This document shows, one piece after another, positions 8,068 through 17,002 of a stretch of 64,000 nt of DNA. The first letter of the stretch is position 1; every line of letters begins with the position of its first letter. The DNA is from G963674685 sp963674685 (GTDB lineage Bacteria > Lernaellota > Lernaellaia > JACKCT01). The notes beneath the pieces are model-generated. The model did not search any database. It was not told where the DNA came from and saw only the letters and a program-made list of their open reading frames with translations. The position numbers and the translations under genes are program-made. The stretch covers positions 62,001 through 126,000 of the forward strand of contig CAXXWT010000004.1 of the NCBI GenBank assembly GCA_963674685.2. Direction: 5' to 3'.

Positions 8068-10593
8068 TTGAGCGGTGAAAACAAAAATTATCGGGTCATG
8101 AAATTCGGGGGAACTTCCGTGGGATCGCCGGAGAGAATTCTCCAGGTCATCGACATCATCGACCGCGAAAGCAAAATCGGTCCGGTGACGGTTGTCGTTT
8201 CGGCCATGGGCCGCACCACCGATCATCTCATCGAGGCCGTCGAGATCGCCGCCACCGGCGACATGATGAAAGCCGAGCGCATCGTCGATAAAATTGAAGA
8301 GTTGTCCATCGCCAACGGCAACCAGGTCGCGCAAGCCATCGTGGAATCCTCCGGGGCAAACGCCCCGGACATCGTGGATCATATCCGCCAGGTGCTGTCG
8401 CCTCTTCGGCAGCTATTGCGCGGCGTGAGCATCGTCCGGGAAAGCACCCCGCAGACCCGGGACCTGGTGATGAGTTTCGGCGAAAGAATCAGCGCCTCGA
8501 CTCTGACCCTCCTGCTTCAGGCAAAGGATCTCAACGCGCATTACGTGGACGCCAGGGACTGGGTCGTCACCGACGACGCCTTCGGTCTGGCCAAGGTGGA
8601 CGTGGAAAAAAGCAAAGAGCGCGTCATGAGCATGTGCGGGAGATGGAACGACAATATCTGCGTGCATACGGGATATATCGGCCGGACGACCGACGGGCGC
8701 ACCACCACTCTGGGCCGCAACGGCTCGGATTATACAGCGACTTTACTGGCGCAGATCATCGGCGCGAAAGAGGTCGTTATCTGGACCGACGTGTCCGGCG
8801 TCATGACCGCGGACCCGGGCGTCGTGGAGGACGTTTACACAGTGGGGCGCCTGAGCCATCAGGAAGCCCTGGAGCTGGCGAATCTGGGCTGGAGCATGTT
8901 CCATCCCCGGACCATGATTCCGCTGATCGAGTCCGGCATCCCCATGCGCATTCTCAACACCACGCGCCCCGCCGACGGCGGAACTCTCGTGGACGCGCGG
9001 GGCTCCCGGGACGTCAACCGGCCCACCTGCTTCACCAGTCTGGAAAACCTGGCCCTCATCGAGGTCGAGTACAAACAGATGGCCGAAGAGGTTTCCGTGG
9101 GCGAACGCGTCCTCCGCGTTCTGGACGCCGGCGACGTCACGGTCTGGATGGCGACGCAGACGCCGAGAGGCCGGGCGATTTCCGTGGTGGTTCCCCGCGA
9201 GCAGTATGAAAAAGCCGAAAGCCTGATCCGCGAGGAATTGACGCTGGAATTGCAGCGCAAGCTCGTCGGCTCTTTGCGTGTGATGGAGCCGGTCACGCTG
9301 ATGACCCTGGTCGCCGAAGCCATGGGCCGCACGGTCAACGTCACGGGCCGCTTTCTGCACGCCATCGGGCGCGTGGGCGTGATGGTCCGGGCGTGCGCGC
9401 AGGGCGTGGGCGAGCGATCCATCTCGTGCGTGATCGACGACGCGGACACGCGCGTGGCGCTTCGCACCGTGCACGCCGCATTCAACATGGCCCACCAGCA
9501 GGTCAGCATCATGCTTTTAGGCAAGGGCACCGTGGGCGCAAAACTCATCGAACAAATCCGCTCTCAGAAAAACAGCCTGGCGTCGGATCACAACATACTG
9601 CCCAGGGTCGTGGGCCTCGTGGACAGCAAGCATGTTCTCTTTCAGCGGCACGGCATCGATCTGGCCCATTGGGATGAAAAGATCAAGGAAGCGCCCGACC
9701 GGGAAGGCGCGCCGGACCTGTTGCCGTATTTGGACGAGTTGCGGCGCCTTCCCGTGCCCGTTCTGGTGGATTGCACCGCGCAGGAAGGCATGGAGGAGTT
9801 ATATCTGGAAGCTTTCAAGCGCGGCATTCACGTCGTGGCGGCGAACAAGAAACCCCTGACGCTGCCGTGGCATAAGCGGCAGGAACTGATGACCGCGGCG
9901 CTTCGCTCGTTCCGCTCCTACCTGTATGAAACCACCGTGGGCGCCAGCCTTCCCGTGATCAACACGCTCAAGAATCTGGTCAACACGGGCGATGCCGTAT
10001 TGCTCGTGGAGGGGGCGTTTTCCGGAACGTTGGGTTATTTGTGCAACGAACTCATGGGTGGCGCGCCGTTGTCCGAGGCGGTGCGCAAAGCAAAGGAACT
10101 GGGTTATACGGAACCCCATCCCCGCGACGATTTGTCGGGTATGGACGTGGCCCGCAAGGCTCTGATCCTTGCCAGAGAACTGGGCTACAAGCTGGAGATC
10201 GACGACCTCGATCTTGAACCTTTCGTGCCCGTGGATGTTTTGGAAAAAGACGATCTCGACGAGTTTTTTGCTTCCCTGGAAAAATACGATCCGGTGATGG
10301 CGGAAAAGATCGAGGAGATGAAATCCCAAAAGCAACTGTTGCGTTATCTGGCGACCATCGATCCGGTAGCCGCCAAGAAAGGCCGGCCGCTGGTGAGGGT
10401 TCGTCCCGTCGGCATCGAGGTTGCGCATCCCGCGTCGAGACTGCGCGGTTCGGAGGCTTTCGTCGCCTTCACGACGAAGCGCTATCAGGATTATCCTTTA
10501 ATCGTGCAGGGCGCCGGGGCGGGAGGCTCGGTGACGGCCGCGGGAGTTTTGGCGGACATTCTGAATCTGTCCCAGGCCCTTATGGGCAAGTAA
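8068..10593 (+). CDS. thrA: Bifunctional aspartokinase / homoserine dehydrogenase
   Basis: An 841-residue fusion like E. coli ThrA/MetL. The N-terminal aspartokinase begins MKFGGTSVGSPERI and has LGRNGSDYTATLLAQ. Two ACT regulatory segments follow (about 320-470). The C-terminal homoserine dehydrogenase begins at the NAD-binding LLGKGTVGAKLIEQI (about 478) and has AANKKPLT and the TVGASLPVINTL active region. The start is TTG with GGAG six bases upstream; ATG 8098 would cut into the kinase beta-strand. It supplies homoserine to MetX, encoded just upstream, and presumably to threonine synthesis. ThrA-like versus MetL-like feedback is not decidable. Confidence 0.93.
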   Translation: MSGENKNYRVMKFGGTSVGSPERILQVIDIIDRESKIGPVTVVVSAMGRTTDHLIEAVEIAATGDMMKAERIVDKIEELSIANGNQVAQAIVESSGANAPDIVDHIRQVLSPLRQLLRGVSIVRESTPQTRDLVMSFGERISASTLTLLLQAKDLNAHYVDARDWVVTDDAFGLAKVDVEKSKERVMSMCGRWNDNICVHTGYIGRTTDGRTTTLGRNGSDYTATLLAQIIGAKEVVIWTDVSGVMTADPGVVEDVYTVGRLSHQEALELANLGWSMFHPRTMIPLIESGIPMRILNTTRPADGGTLVDARGSRDVNRPTCFTSLENLALIEVEYKQMAEEVSVGERVLRVLDAGDVTVWMATQTPRGRAISVVVPREQYEKAESLIREELTLELQRKLVGSLRVMEPVTLMTLVAEAMGRTVNVTGRFLHAIGRVGVMVRACAQGVGERSISCVIDDADTRVALRTVHAAFNMAHQQVSIMLLGKGTVGAKLIEQIRSQKNSLASDHNILPRVVGLVDSKHVLFQRHGIDLAHWDEKIKEAPDREGAPDLLPYLDELRRLPVPVLVDCTAQEGMEELYLEAFKRGIHVVAANKKPLTLPWHKRQELMTAALRSFRSYLYETTVGASLPVINTLKNLVNTGDAVLLVEGAFSGTLGYLCNELMGGAPLSEAVRKAKELGYTEPHPRDDLSGMDVARKALILARELGYKLEIDDLDLEPFVPVDVLEKDDLDEFFASLEKYDPVMAEKIEEMKSQKQLLRYLATIDPVAAKKGRPLVRVRPVGIEVAHPASRLRGSEAFVAFTTKRYQDYPLIVQGAGAGGSVTAAGVLADILNLSQALMGK

Positions 10594-10620
10594 AAACAAG
10601 CTTTCGCCATACCCTTGTAA

Positions 10621-10665
10621 AAATTTCTCAAGTTTGGATAATGGTTTTTTAGCCTTGGGAAATTT
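10621..10665. repeat. 12-bp imperfect inverted repeat upstream of a small gene
   Basis: AAATTTCTCAAG at 10621-10632 and CTTGGGAAATTT at 10654-10665 pair with one mismatch around a 21-base AT-rich spacer. No T-run follows the right arm, so it is not an intrinsic terminator of the usual kind. It lies 40 bases before the next start codon and could be an operator or mRNA structure. Confidence 0.4.
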
Positions 10666-10704
10666 CAATATTTTGCGGCTCGGGGAGACCCCGGAGGTTT
10701 TTCA

Positions 10705-11040
10705 ATGCAAATCGAATGGACCGAAGACGATCTCGCTTATATTCACAGACTGGTTGCCAACAAAGTTTTATCTCGTCGAGAAGCCGAAGTCGGAATGGCC
10801 CTGTTGAAGCTGGCGCATCTGGCGTTGGGACACAAAGGTTTGGTGAACCTCAGCGACCTGGAAACCAAAATGGTTTCCGAATCCATTTTGGGCAGCGTTC
10901 CGACTTACGTGGAGTATTTCGACGAAGGGCGGGTTTTTCCGATCGTCCTATCGGTTCGCGGCCGCATCGTTCGAGTCGCCATCGACCCGAAAAATCACAG
11001 TTGGCCGCCGACCGAACAACTCGATGAATCCCAAGAATAA
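10705..11040 (+). CDS. Small hypothetical protein
   Basis: A 111-residue soluble protein preceded by GGAGG at good distance. It is largely helical in the first half (ALLKLAHLALGHKGLVNLSDLE) and strand-rich in the second (GRVFPIVLSVRGRIVRVAID). I recognise no family. The alternative frame starting at 10716 is an Arg-rich shadow. It ends 10 bases before the convergent tryptophanase gene. There are no cysteines and no signal peptide. Confidence 0.6.
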   Translation: MQIEWTEDDLAYIHRLVANKVLSRREAEVGMALLKLAHLALGHKGLVNLSDLETKMVSESILGSVPTYVEYFDEGRVFPIVLSVRGRIVRVAIDPKNHSWPPTEQLDESQE

Positions 11041-11049
11041 AAAAAGGAT

Positions 11050-12426
11050 TTAATCCGCCGGTTCGAACTCGGCGATGAAGTGCTTCAAATGCTCGGGGGC
11101 GTAGGTCATCCGGTAACCTCGCACCGATTTCGAGTCCCCGCATAGATCAATAACCGTCCTGGCGACGAAATCCATGTGCCGATTCGTATAAACGCGCCGG
11201 GGTATCGCCAGGCGGACCAGGTCTTTTTCCGGATAAGTGATTTCGCCGGTCTCCCGATTTTGCTTCATGAACATCACGGAGCCGATCTCCACGCCTCGGA
11301 TTCCGCCGCGAATATAAAGCTCGTTGGCCAAAGACCAGCCCCGGAATTGCTCGACGGGCAAATCGGGCAGGATGCCGTTGGCGTCAAGGTACACCGCGTG
11401 CCCGCCGGGCGGATTGATCATGGGAACGCCGCCGTCCCTTAACTTCTCGTGCAGATAGGCGACCTGTTCGACGCGCTGCCGCATGACGTTTTCATCAAGA
11501 GCTTCCATGAGGCCCACGGCCATGGCGTCCATGTCGCGCCCCGCGAGTCCGCCGTATGTCACGAAACCTTCCACGATCACCATCAATTCCCGGACCCGCG
11601 CGAAGACCTTTTCGTCGTTTGTGGCAAACCAGCCGCCGATGTTGACGTAGCCGTCTTTTTTGGCGCTCATCAGTGCGCCGTCGCAGTACGAGAACATTTC
11701 GTTCGCGATTTCCAGAAGGCTTTTATCCGCGTATCCCGGCTCGCGGGTTTTGATAAACCAGCAGTTCTCCGCGTACCGGGCGGAATCGAAGTACAGGGGC
11801 GCTTCGTGTTTGCGGCAGATCGCGCTGGCCTCGCGAAGGTTTTGCATGCTGACGGGCTGCCCGCCGCCGGTGTTGTTGGTCACGGTGATCATCACCGCGG
11901 GAACGTGTTTTTCCGAATCGCTCAGAACCTCGTCCAGGGCGGTCAGGTCGATATTTCCCTTGAAAGGTTCGCCGCACGAAATATCTTTCGACTCGGCGCA
12001 CGGCAGATTCAGCGCACACCCGCCGGCGGATTCGATGTTGGCCTGCGTCGTATCGAAATGCGAATTGTTGGGGACAACATCGCCGGGCTTCATGATGGCG
12101 GAAAAGAAAATATGCTCGGCGCTGCGGCCCTGGTGCGTGGGGACGAGATATTTTTTCCCCGTGATTGTTTTCACCGTTTTTTCGAATCGGAAAAAACTCT
12201 CGCTTCCGGCGTAGGATTCATCGCCGCTCAATAGGGCGGACCACTGTTTGTCGCTCATGGCGCCGGTTCCGGAGTCCGTGAGCAGATCAATGGTCACGTC
12301 GCGGGCTTTGAGGCGAAAGGGATTGTACCTGGCGTCGGCCAGCGCCTTGATGCGATGTTCTTTTGTTAATACCGGGATACTCTCGACGGCTTTGATTTTG
12401 AAAGGCTCAAAAGGAAGCTTGTCCAT
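11050..12426 (-). CDS. tnaA: Tryptophanase-family beta-eliminating lyase
   Basis: A 458-residue PLP enzyme of the tryptophanase/tyrosine phenol-lyase family. It shows LLTDSGTGAMSDKQW, THQGRSAEHI, FDSARYAENC, the PLP-lysine motif SAKKDG and VEIGSVMF near the C-terminus. Tyrosine phenol-lyases have an Arg in that last region (MERG) that contacts the phenol; here it is VEIG as in tryptophanases, so indole-forming tryptophan cleavage is more likely. The start is the ATG at 12426, with GGAG upstream on the minus strand; a longer frame reaching 12480 is less likely. It stands alone, with no tnaB permease next to it. Confidence 0.85.
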   Translation of the reverse strand: MDKLPFEPFKIKAVESIPVLTKEHRIKALADARYNPFRLKARDVTIDLLTDSGTGAMSDKQWSALLSGDESYAGSESFFRFEKTVKTITGKKYLVPTHQGRSAEHIFFSAIMKPGDVVPNNSHFDTTQANIESAGGCALNLPCAESKDISCGEPFKGNIDLTALDEVLSDSEKHVPAVMITVTNNTGGGQPVSMQNLREASAICRKHEAPLYFDSARYAENCWFIKTREPGYADKSLLEIANEMFSYCDGALMSAKKDGYVNIGGWFATNDEKVFARVRELMVIVEGFVTYGGLAGRDMDAMAVGLMEALDENVMRQRVEQVAYLHEKLRDGGVPMINPPGGHAVYLDANGILPDLPVEQFRGWSLANELYIRGGIRGVEIGSVMFMKQNRETGEITYPEKDLVRLAIPRRVYTNRHMDFVARTVIDLCGDSKSVRGYRMTYAPEHLKHFIAEFEPAD

Positions 12427-12508
12427 GAATTCTCCAAAAACGCGCATGGCGTCATTGATCGCGCCGCAAAGATAATACAACGCAAGCGCCTGTCAAGGCG
12501 CACACAAA

Positions 12509-13012
12509 TTACATGCCGCCCAATCCCTCGAGGAGAAAACCGATTCCTATAAAGATCATTCCAACGATGAAAAATCCTATGGCGATCCAGTTGATGACGA
12601 TGCCCGCGACCGCTACGCCGCGGCCGCCGTATGCGCCGGGATTTTCATCGATCATGTTTCGCGCCTTATAGCCCAGAATCAACCCCGGAATTGACGAAAA
12701 AGGACCGCAACACCAAAAGGCGACGAATCCCAGGATAATCGACGCAATGGCCTGCCCCGGCGTCGGCAATGGAACCGACGCCGCCGGCCCGCTGTAAACC
12801 GGCCGTTGCACGGGTTCGGTATAGGCCGCCTGGGGAGAATAGTAAGAGGCTTCCGGGTCTTTTCCGCTGCCCGGCTCGATGGGCGGCGGCGCCGAAGGGG
12901 GCGCCTGATGAGGCACGCGAAAAGCCTGTCCGCATTCGCACTGGACGACGGAGTCGGGCGCCATGCCGGTCACATCTCTGACCTGGGAGCATTTTGGGCA
13001 GATAACCTTCAT
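12509..13012 (-). CDS. DUF4190-type membrane protein with N-terminal Cys-rich segment
   Basis: A 167-residue protein. Residues 3-25 carry CPKC and CECG, a small zinc-ribbon-like segment. A Pro-rich linker (about 30-80) and two membrane helices (about 88-112 and 130-158) follow, in the DUF4190 arrangement (IASIILGFVAFWCCGPFSSIPGL in outline). The frame is open to 13156, but the upstream part is Arg-rich and unlike protein, so the start is taken at 13012. Function is unknown; such proteins are often envelope-associated. It lies downstream of the SUMF lipoprotein gene on the same strand. Confidence 0.75.
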   Translation of the reverse strand: MKVICPKCSQVRDVTGMAPDSVVQCECGQAFRVPHQAPPSAPPPIEPGSGKDPEASYYSPQAAYTEPVQRPVYSGPAASVPLPTPGQAIASIILGFVAFWCCGPFSSIPGLILGYKARNMIDENPGAYGGRGVAVAGIVINWIAIGFFIVGMIFIGIGFLLEGLGGM

Positions 13013-13041
13013 GCGGTCCTCGCGTTGGAGTCTGAATGGAT

Positions 13042-13836
13042 TTATCGGACGCAGCGGAATCCGGTGTATTTCGTGCCGTTGGCTCCGCCCAGGGGATTGC
13101 GATCCGAGACACGCAGGGTGCCGAATACGGGATCGCCTTCGGCGGCGCTTTCCCATGCGCCCCCGCGCAGGACATTCATCTCACCGGAATCGGGGCCCGT
13201 GGGATTGTCCGCGTCCTCTTCGGAGTAATATGTTTCTTCATAATAATCTGAAACCCATTCCCAGAGGTTGCCGAGCATGTCGTAAAGGCCGTAGGCGTTC
13301 GCGCTTTTCTGCGCGACTTCATGGGACATTTCATCCGAGTTGCCGATGAACCATCCGATGCCGCTCAGGCATGATCCGTCGTCGCCGCAGTAATACCGTG
13401 CCGTTTTTCCTCCGCGGGCGGCGTATTCCCACTCGGCTTCCGTTGGCAGGCGGCCGCCGACTTCCTCGCAATACGCGTCGGCCGTGGCCCAGTCGATGGA
13501 ATCGACGGGGCAATTCGGGCAATCCGCGTGAGTGCTGGGATTATAACCCCGCAGGATTTCAAATTGCTCTTGCGTAATTTCCGTTTCGGTCATTTCAAAG
13601 GATGAGACCGTGACCGTATGGGCCGGATTTTCGTCCGTCTGGCAGTCGGCGTCGTCGGGCGAACAACCCATGGAAAAAGATCCGCCGGAAACGGCGATCC
13701 ACGTCAGATTCGGCATGTTGTCGCCGTCGTCATCGTCATCATCGTCATCGGCGCCGCCGCAGGCGAAAAAGACGCCAGAACCCGCAATCAGAATCAACGC
13801 GGCAAATATGGCTGCAATCCCGTGCAATCGCTTCAT
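13042..13836 (-). CDS. Poly-Asp lipoprotein with SUMF (FGE-like) domain
   Basis: A 264-residue predicted lipoprotein: signal peptide, lipobox cysteine (FFACGG), then eight aspartates in a row and an SUMF/formylglycine-enzyme-like domain. The domain has its landmarks: GGSFSMG, RLPTEAEWEYAARGG, GLYDMLGNLWEWVSDYY, RGGAWE and the C-terminal GFRCVR. Most bacterial SUMF proteins are not sulfatase activators, and the catalytic Cys arrangement of true FGE is not evident. A binding or structural role outside the cell is therefore more likely. GGAGG precedes ATG 13836. It is one of at least seven poly-Asp lipoproteins in this window. Confidence 0.85.
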   Translation of the reverse strand: MKRLHGIAAIFAALILIAGSGVFFACGGADDDDDDDDGDNMPNLTWIAVSGGSFSMGCSPDDADCQTDENPAHTVTVSSFEMTETEITQEQFEILRGYNPSTHADCPNCPVDSIDWATADAYCEEVGGRLPTEAEWEYAARGGKTARYYCGDDGSCLSGIGWFIGNSDEMSHEVAQKSANAYGLYDMLGNLWEWVSDYYEETYYSEEDADNPTGPDSGEMNVLRGGAWESAAEGDPVFGTLRVSDRNPLGGANGTKYTGFRCVR

Positions 13837-13938
13837 GAAATCCTCCGATATATTTTGAAGCATAAGTAGTTTTGTTTATCCTTGGCAGGCCGGTGGTGTC
13901 AAGAAAGCGCGATGTGGAGATACCTGATGGATTGGCTG

Positions 13939-14166
13939 TTAATATGCTGTTTTTTGCAACGGCGCCTTGATATCGCGAGTATGGCTGTCAAATTTCATCG
14001 AAAAATTCATTATGGTCATGCCGACGAGTTCATTCGTCCGGGGATTGTAGCGAGCGAATATGCCATCTTCGATTTCCTCCGAAACAGCCTCTATCGGCTC
14101 ATCGAAAGACAAATAAACGACATCAGCCTCTTTATCAAAACTGATCGATATTTTTTTACTTTCCAT
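13939..14166 (-). CDS. DUF2283-family small protein
   Basis: 75 residues with the DUF2283 pattern: ISFDKEADVVYLSFDEPIEA followed by EIEDGIFARYNPRTNELVGMTIMNFS. GGGAG lies 7 bases before ATG 14166 on the minus strand; the frame upstream of it is not needed. The gene overlaps the end of the preceding frameshifted gene by 11 bases, the usual partner arrangement for DUF2283. Its function is unknown; a toxin-antitoxin-like or mobile-defence role has been suggested by context for such pairs but is not shown here. Confidence 0.8.
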   Translation of the reverse strand: MESKKISISFDKEADVVYLSFDEPIEAVSEEIEDGIFARYNPRTNELVGMTIMNFSMKFDSHTRDIKAPLQKTAY

Positions 14167-14472
14167 AAACCAGCTCCCTTCCGACGCGTCTAGGTTTTGA
14201 GACAAAAAACGAGGTAATAACAAAACCTTCGCCATTCAAATGCTTTACGATGAGAAGCAGGAATTTGTTTGTAACAGGAGTTTTCTCGAACTTCCTGTAA
14301 TACTGGTATGAATTCTCTGATGACGCATGAAAACAAAATCCGGATTCCGTAGCGTTTCTTTAATTTTTTCAAGCTGACCTGTCATTTCTGGATGTCTATC
14401 CTCGACGTGCCGCCATTGCTCGGTCGTAAGCCTGATTTCTTTTTCCAAAATAGATTGAGTCTTCAAGATCAT
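14156..14472 (-). pseudogene. Frameshifted partner gene of the DUF2283 protein
   Basis: The first frame begins at ATG 14472 and encodes LTTEQWRHVEDRHPEM and KIKETLRNPDFVF. After a T-rich run (plus-strand 14330-14339) this frame soon stops. The reading continues convincingly one base off: SYQYYRKFEKTP, NKFLLLIVKHLNGEGF, ITSFFVSKP, ending at TAA 14156-14158 inside the start of the DUF2283 gene. The joined product (about 105 residues) matches the compact proteins usually encoded just before DUF2283 genes. One missing base in the T run explains the break: a real pseudogene, a sequencing error, or slippage on TTTTGTTTTC. Confidence 0.75.
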
Positions 14473-14545
14473 TTTTCCACTTCCAATACTATCATAATTC
14501 TACTCAACATCTGTGTATTTTTATTATCGCATATTATCGATTTTC

Positions 14546-15871
14546 TTAATTCTTCCTGTTTCTCAACCACTCCAGCCGGGCCTTGATGCGCTCTTCGTGG
14601 CCCTGGTCCGTGGGGTGGTAATATTGCGCGTCGGCGATTTCGTCGGGCAGAAACTGCTGGCCGCTGTGGCGCCCTTCGCTGTCGTGATCGTACTGATAGC
14701 CTTTGGAATAGCCCAGTTCTTTCATCAGGCGCGTCGGGGCGTTGCGGATGTGCATGGGAACCTGCAGGGCGCCGTGCTCCTTCACGTCCTGCTGCGCGGC
14801 CATCAGCGCCATATAGCTGGCGTTGCTTTTGGGAGCGCACGCCAGGTACGAAACGGCCTGGGCTAAAATGATCCTCGCCTCGGGCATGCCGATCATATGC
14901 ACGGCCTGCATGGCGGATACGGCCAGCGGCAAAGCGCGCAGGTCCGCGTTGCTGATATCCTCGCCGGCGAGAATCACCATGCGCCGGGCGATGAACATGG
15001 GGTCCTCGCCGGCTTCGAGCATCCGCGCCAGATAATACAGCGCCGCATCCGGATCCGAACCACGCATGCTTTTGATAAAGGCGGAAATGACATCGTAATG
15101 CTGCTCGCCCGCCTTGTCGTAGATGATGGCCTTGGTTTGCACCGCTTGCTCGGCGTCGGCGAGGCTGACGGCATATTCCCCGTCCGTTTCGGGCAAATCG
15201 AATGACGAAAGCACTTCCAGCGTGTTGAGAACGCGGCGCGCGTCGCCGTCGGCGCTTTTGACAATGTGCGCCGCCGCTTCGTCCGACAATTTCAGGGGGC
15301 GGCTTCCCAGGCCCTTTTGATCATCACGCAAAGCGCGGTCGATGATTGCGCGCAGGTCGTGTTTTTCCAAAGGCTTCAACGTCAGAACGCGGCACCTGGA
15401 AAGAAGCGCGGCGTTGACTTCGAAGCTGGGATTTTCCGTGGTTGCGCCGATGAGAACGATGGTTCCGGCCTCGACGTGAGGCAGGAAGCTGTCCTGCTGG
15501 CTTTTGTTGAAGCGATGGATTTCGTCGACGAACAAAATGGTTCGTTCGCCGTTTTGCCGAATTCGCGCCTTGGCCTCATCCACGATCTTGCGCACTTCCT
15601 TGACTCCCGCCAGCACGGCGGAAAACGCCACGAAGCGGCTTTGCGTGGAATTGGCGATCACGCGGGCCAGCGTGGTTTTACCGCAGCCCGGCGGTCCCCA
15701 GAAAATCAGGGAGGGAATTTTTCCGTTTTCGACCGCGCCGCGAAGCATGGTTCCGCCGCCGGTGATATGCTCCTGGCCCACCACCTCGTCCAGCGTCCGC
15801 GGGCGCATCCGGTCCGCCAGGGGCGCGGGCGCCTGCTTGTCTTCTCCGTTTGAAAACAGATCACGGGTCAT
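14546..15871 (-). CDS. rarA: Replication-associated recombination protein RarA (MgsA)
   Basis: A 441-residue AAA+ ATPase of the clamp-loader clade, acting at stalled replication forks. It has a short N-terminal region, Walker A (GPPGCGKTT), Walker B (LFVDEIHRF), sensor 1 (IGATTENPSFEVN), the arginine-finger region SRCRVL, and the RarA C-terminal domain (FIKSMRGSDPDAALYYLARM, RNAPTRLMKELGYSKGYQYD in parts). Its ATG overlaps the stop of hepT by 4 bases, so it is the last gene of a four-gene coupled operon. Confidence 0.95.
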   Translation of the reverse strand: MTRDLFSNGEDKQAPAPLADRMRPRTLDEVVGQEHITGGGTMLRGAVENGKIPSLIFWGPPGCGKTTLARVIANSTQSRFVAFSAVLAGVKEVRKIVDEAKARIRQNGERTILFVDEIHRFNKSQQDSFLPHVEAGTIVLIGATTENPSFEVNAALLSRCRVLTLKPLEKHDLRAIIDRALRDDQKGLGSRPLKLSDEAAAHIVKSADGDARRVLNTLEVLSSFDLPETDGEYAVSLADAEQAVQTKAIIYDKAGEQHYDVISAFIKSMRGSDPDAALYYLARMLEAGEDPMFIARRMVILAGEDISNADLRALPLAVSAMQAVHMIGMPEARIILAQAVSYLACAPKSNASYMALMAAQQDVKEHGALQVPMHIRNAPTRLMKELGYSKGYQYDHDSEGRHSGQQFLPDEIADAQYYHPTDQGHEERIKARLEWLRNRKN

Positions 15872-16209
15872 TTATCATGCAATTCCGACAATATTTGCTT
15901 GATCGAAGACTTGAAGGAAGGAAGGTGATTTTGAACGATATTCCAGACTTGCGTGATATCCACGCCAAGATAGTCATGGATAAGAACATCGCGAAAACCA
16001 CATACTCTTTTCCATGGAATTTCGGTATAGGACTGCTTTATATTCTCGGATACCTTCTTTGCCGCTTCGCCCATGATTTCGAAATTCCTGATTACGGCAT
16101 CTTGGATCATCGACGAATCTCGAAAAGCCTCCCTGCCTTCATTGGTATAGTGTTCAATTTTTTCAATGGATTCCAGGATACTTACCAGATAGAGTTTATC
16201 TTTTTTCAT
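15868..16209 (-). CDS. hepT: HepT-family HEPN toxin
   Basis: 113 residues, all helical, with the HEPN RNase motif RDVLIHDY matching the RX4HXY pattern at about residues 73-80. HepT toxins cleave RNA and are neutralised when the partner MntA adenylylates the Tyr of this motif (known for the family). Start and stop each overlap a neighbour by 4 bases: mntA before and rarA after. All key residues are present, so the module looks intact. Confidence 0.9.
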   Translation of the reverse strand: MKKDKLYLVSILESIEKIEHYTNEGREAFRDSSMIQDAVIRNFEIMGEAAKKVSENIKQSYTEIPWKRVCGFRDVLIHDYLGVDITQVWNIVQNHLPSFKSSIKQILSELHDK

Positions 16210-16496
16210 AAGGGTACGGCTTCGTCGAGGATATCGTTTCTAATGCACCAGTGAAGCGCTTCCGCGGTCACCAGATCGACCTTCCGGCCGAGAAGTTCCT
16301 CAAGATCCTGTTTCAAGGCGACGTGATCCAAAAGACTGCGGCCTTCTTCGTATTCGACGAGAAAATCGACGTCGCTGTTTTCATCGCCGTCGCTCCGAAT
16401 CGCGGACCCGAAAAGCCGAATCCCCTTTGCGCCGTGCTGTCGGGCGAGATTCAGAATCCGGTCACGGCGTTCGTCGATCAAGTCGCGGATGTTCAT
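16206..16496 (-). CDS. mntA: MntA-family minimal nucleotidyltransferase antitoxin
   Basis: 96 residues with the nucleotidyltransferase motif GSAIRSDGDENSDVDFLV, which fits GSX10DXD exactly, and a third acidic residue in the strand KVDLVT. In this family the antitoxin AMPylates the HEPN toxin encoded beside it. ATG 16496 overlaps the stop of the upstream membrane-protein gene and the stop overlaps hepT. Antitoxin-before-toxin order is one of the two usual orders. Confidence 0.9.
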   Translation of the reverse strand: MNIRDLIDERRDRILNLARQHGAKGIRLFGSAIRSDGDENSDVDFLVEYEEGRSLLDHVALKQDLEELLGRKVDLVTAEALHWCIRNDILDEAVPL

Positions 16497-17002
16497 TCTT
16501 CTTCCTCGTCTTCATCCGGCGGTTGCTCGTAAGGCGCATCCGCCGCGCTCCTGGCGCGCAGCCAGAAGACCAGCACGACAAGAAAGATGGGGAAATCCGT
16601 AAACGCGGCGATGAGATTCGACAGATAGGATTCCGCCCAGAGGTAAAACGCCACGGATAAAAGCGTGGTCGTGAGCTTGGCGACGAGCAGAAGCGGAATC
16701 CATCCCATGTATTTGCGCGGATTGAAATAGTTGGCGAAACAGATGACCACGAGCATCATCATCATGGCGCAGGCCATGCCGACGTACAGCCGGTCGGCGC
16801 CTTTTTCCTCGGCGATATTGGAGGTGATTTCCATGGCCACGGGCGCTTTCGGCATCTTGAGCAGTTCGCCCGCGTAATTGAACAGCACCTGAAAATGCTC
16901 CGGGATCACGGCGAAAAGCGCGCCCGCGATCAGGAAAATGATTCCCAGGATGCCCATGACTTTTTTGAATTGCACTTCCTGCGGCGCGAGGTAATCAGAC
17001 AT
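16493..17002 (-). CDS. Four-helix membrane protein of unknown function
   Basis: 169 residues with four predicted membrane helices (about 14-34, 68-90, 98-118 and 126-148) and an acidic cytoplasmic tail ending in repeated Glu. No family recognised. It starts about 95 bases after the dehydratase gene end and is the first gene of the coupled series ending with rarA. The tail codons run directly into mntA (ATGA overlap), so it is co-translated with the toxin-antitoxin pair. Confidence 0.7.
   Translation of the reverse strand: MSDYLAPQEVQFKKVMGILGIIFLIAGALFAVIPEHFQVLFNYAGELLKMPKAPVAMEITSNIAEEKGADRLYVGMACAMMMMLVVICFANYFNPRKYMGWIPLLLVAKLTTTLLSVAFYLWAESYLSNLIAAFTDFPIFLVVLVFWLRARSAADAPYEQPPDEDEEEE

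Noticed and set aside
10716..11027. Alternative frame over the small gene at 10705
   Set aside because: Arg/Ser-rich composition and no ribosome site; the 10705 frame has GGAGG and a balanced composition.
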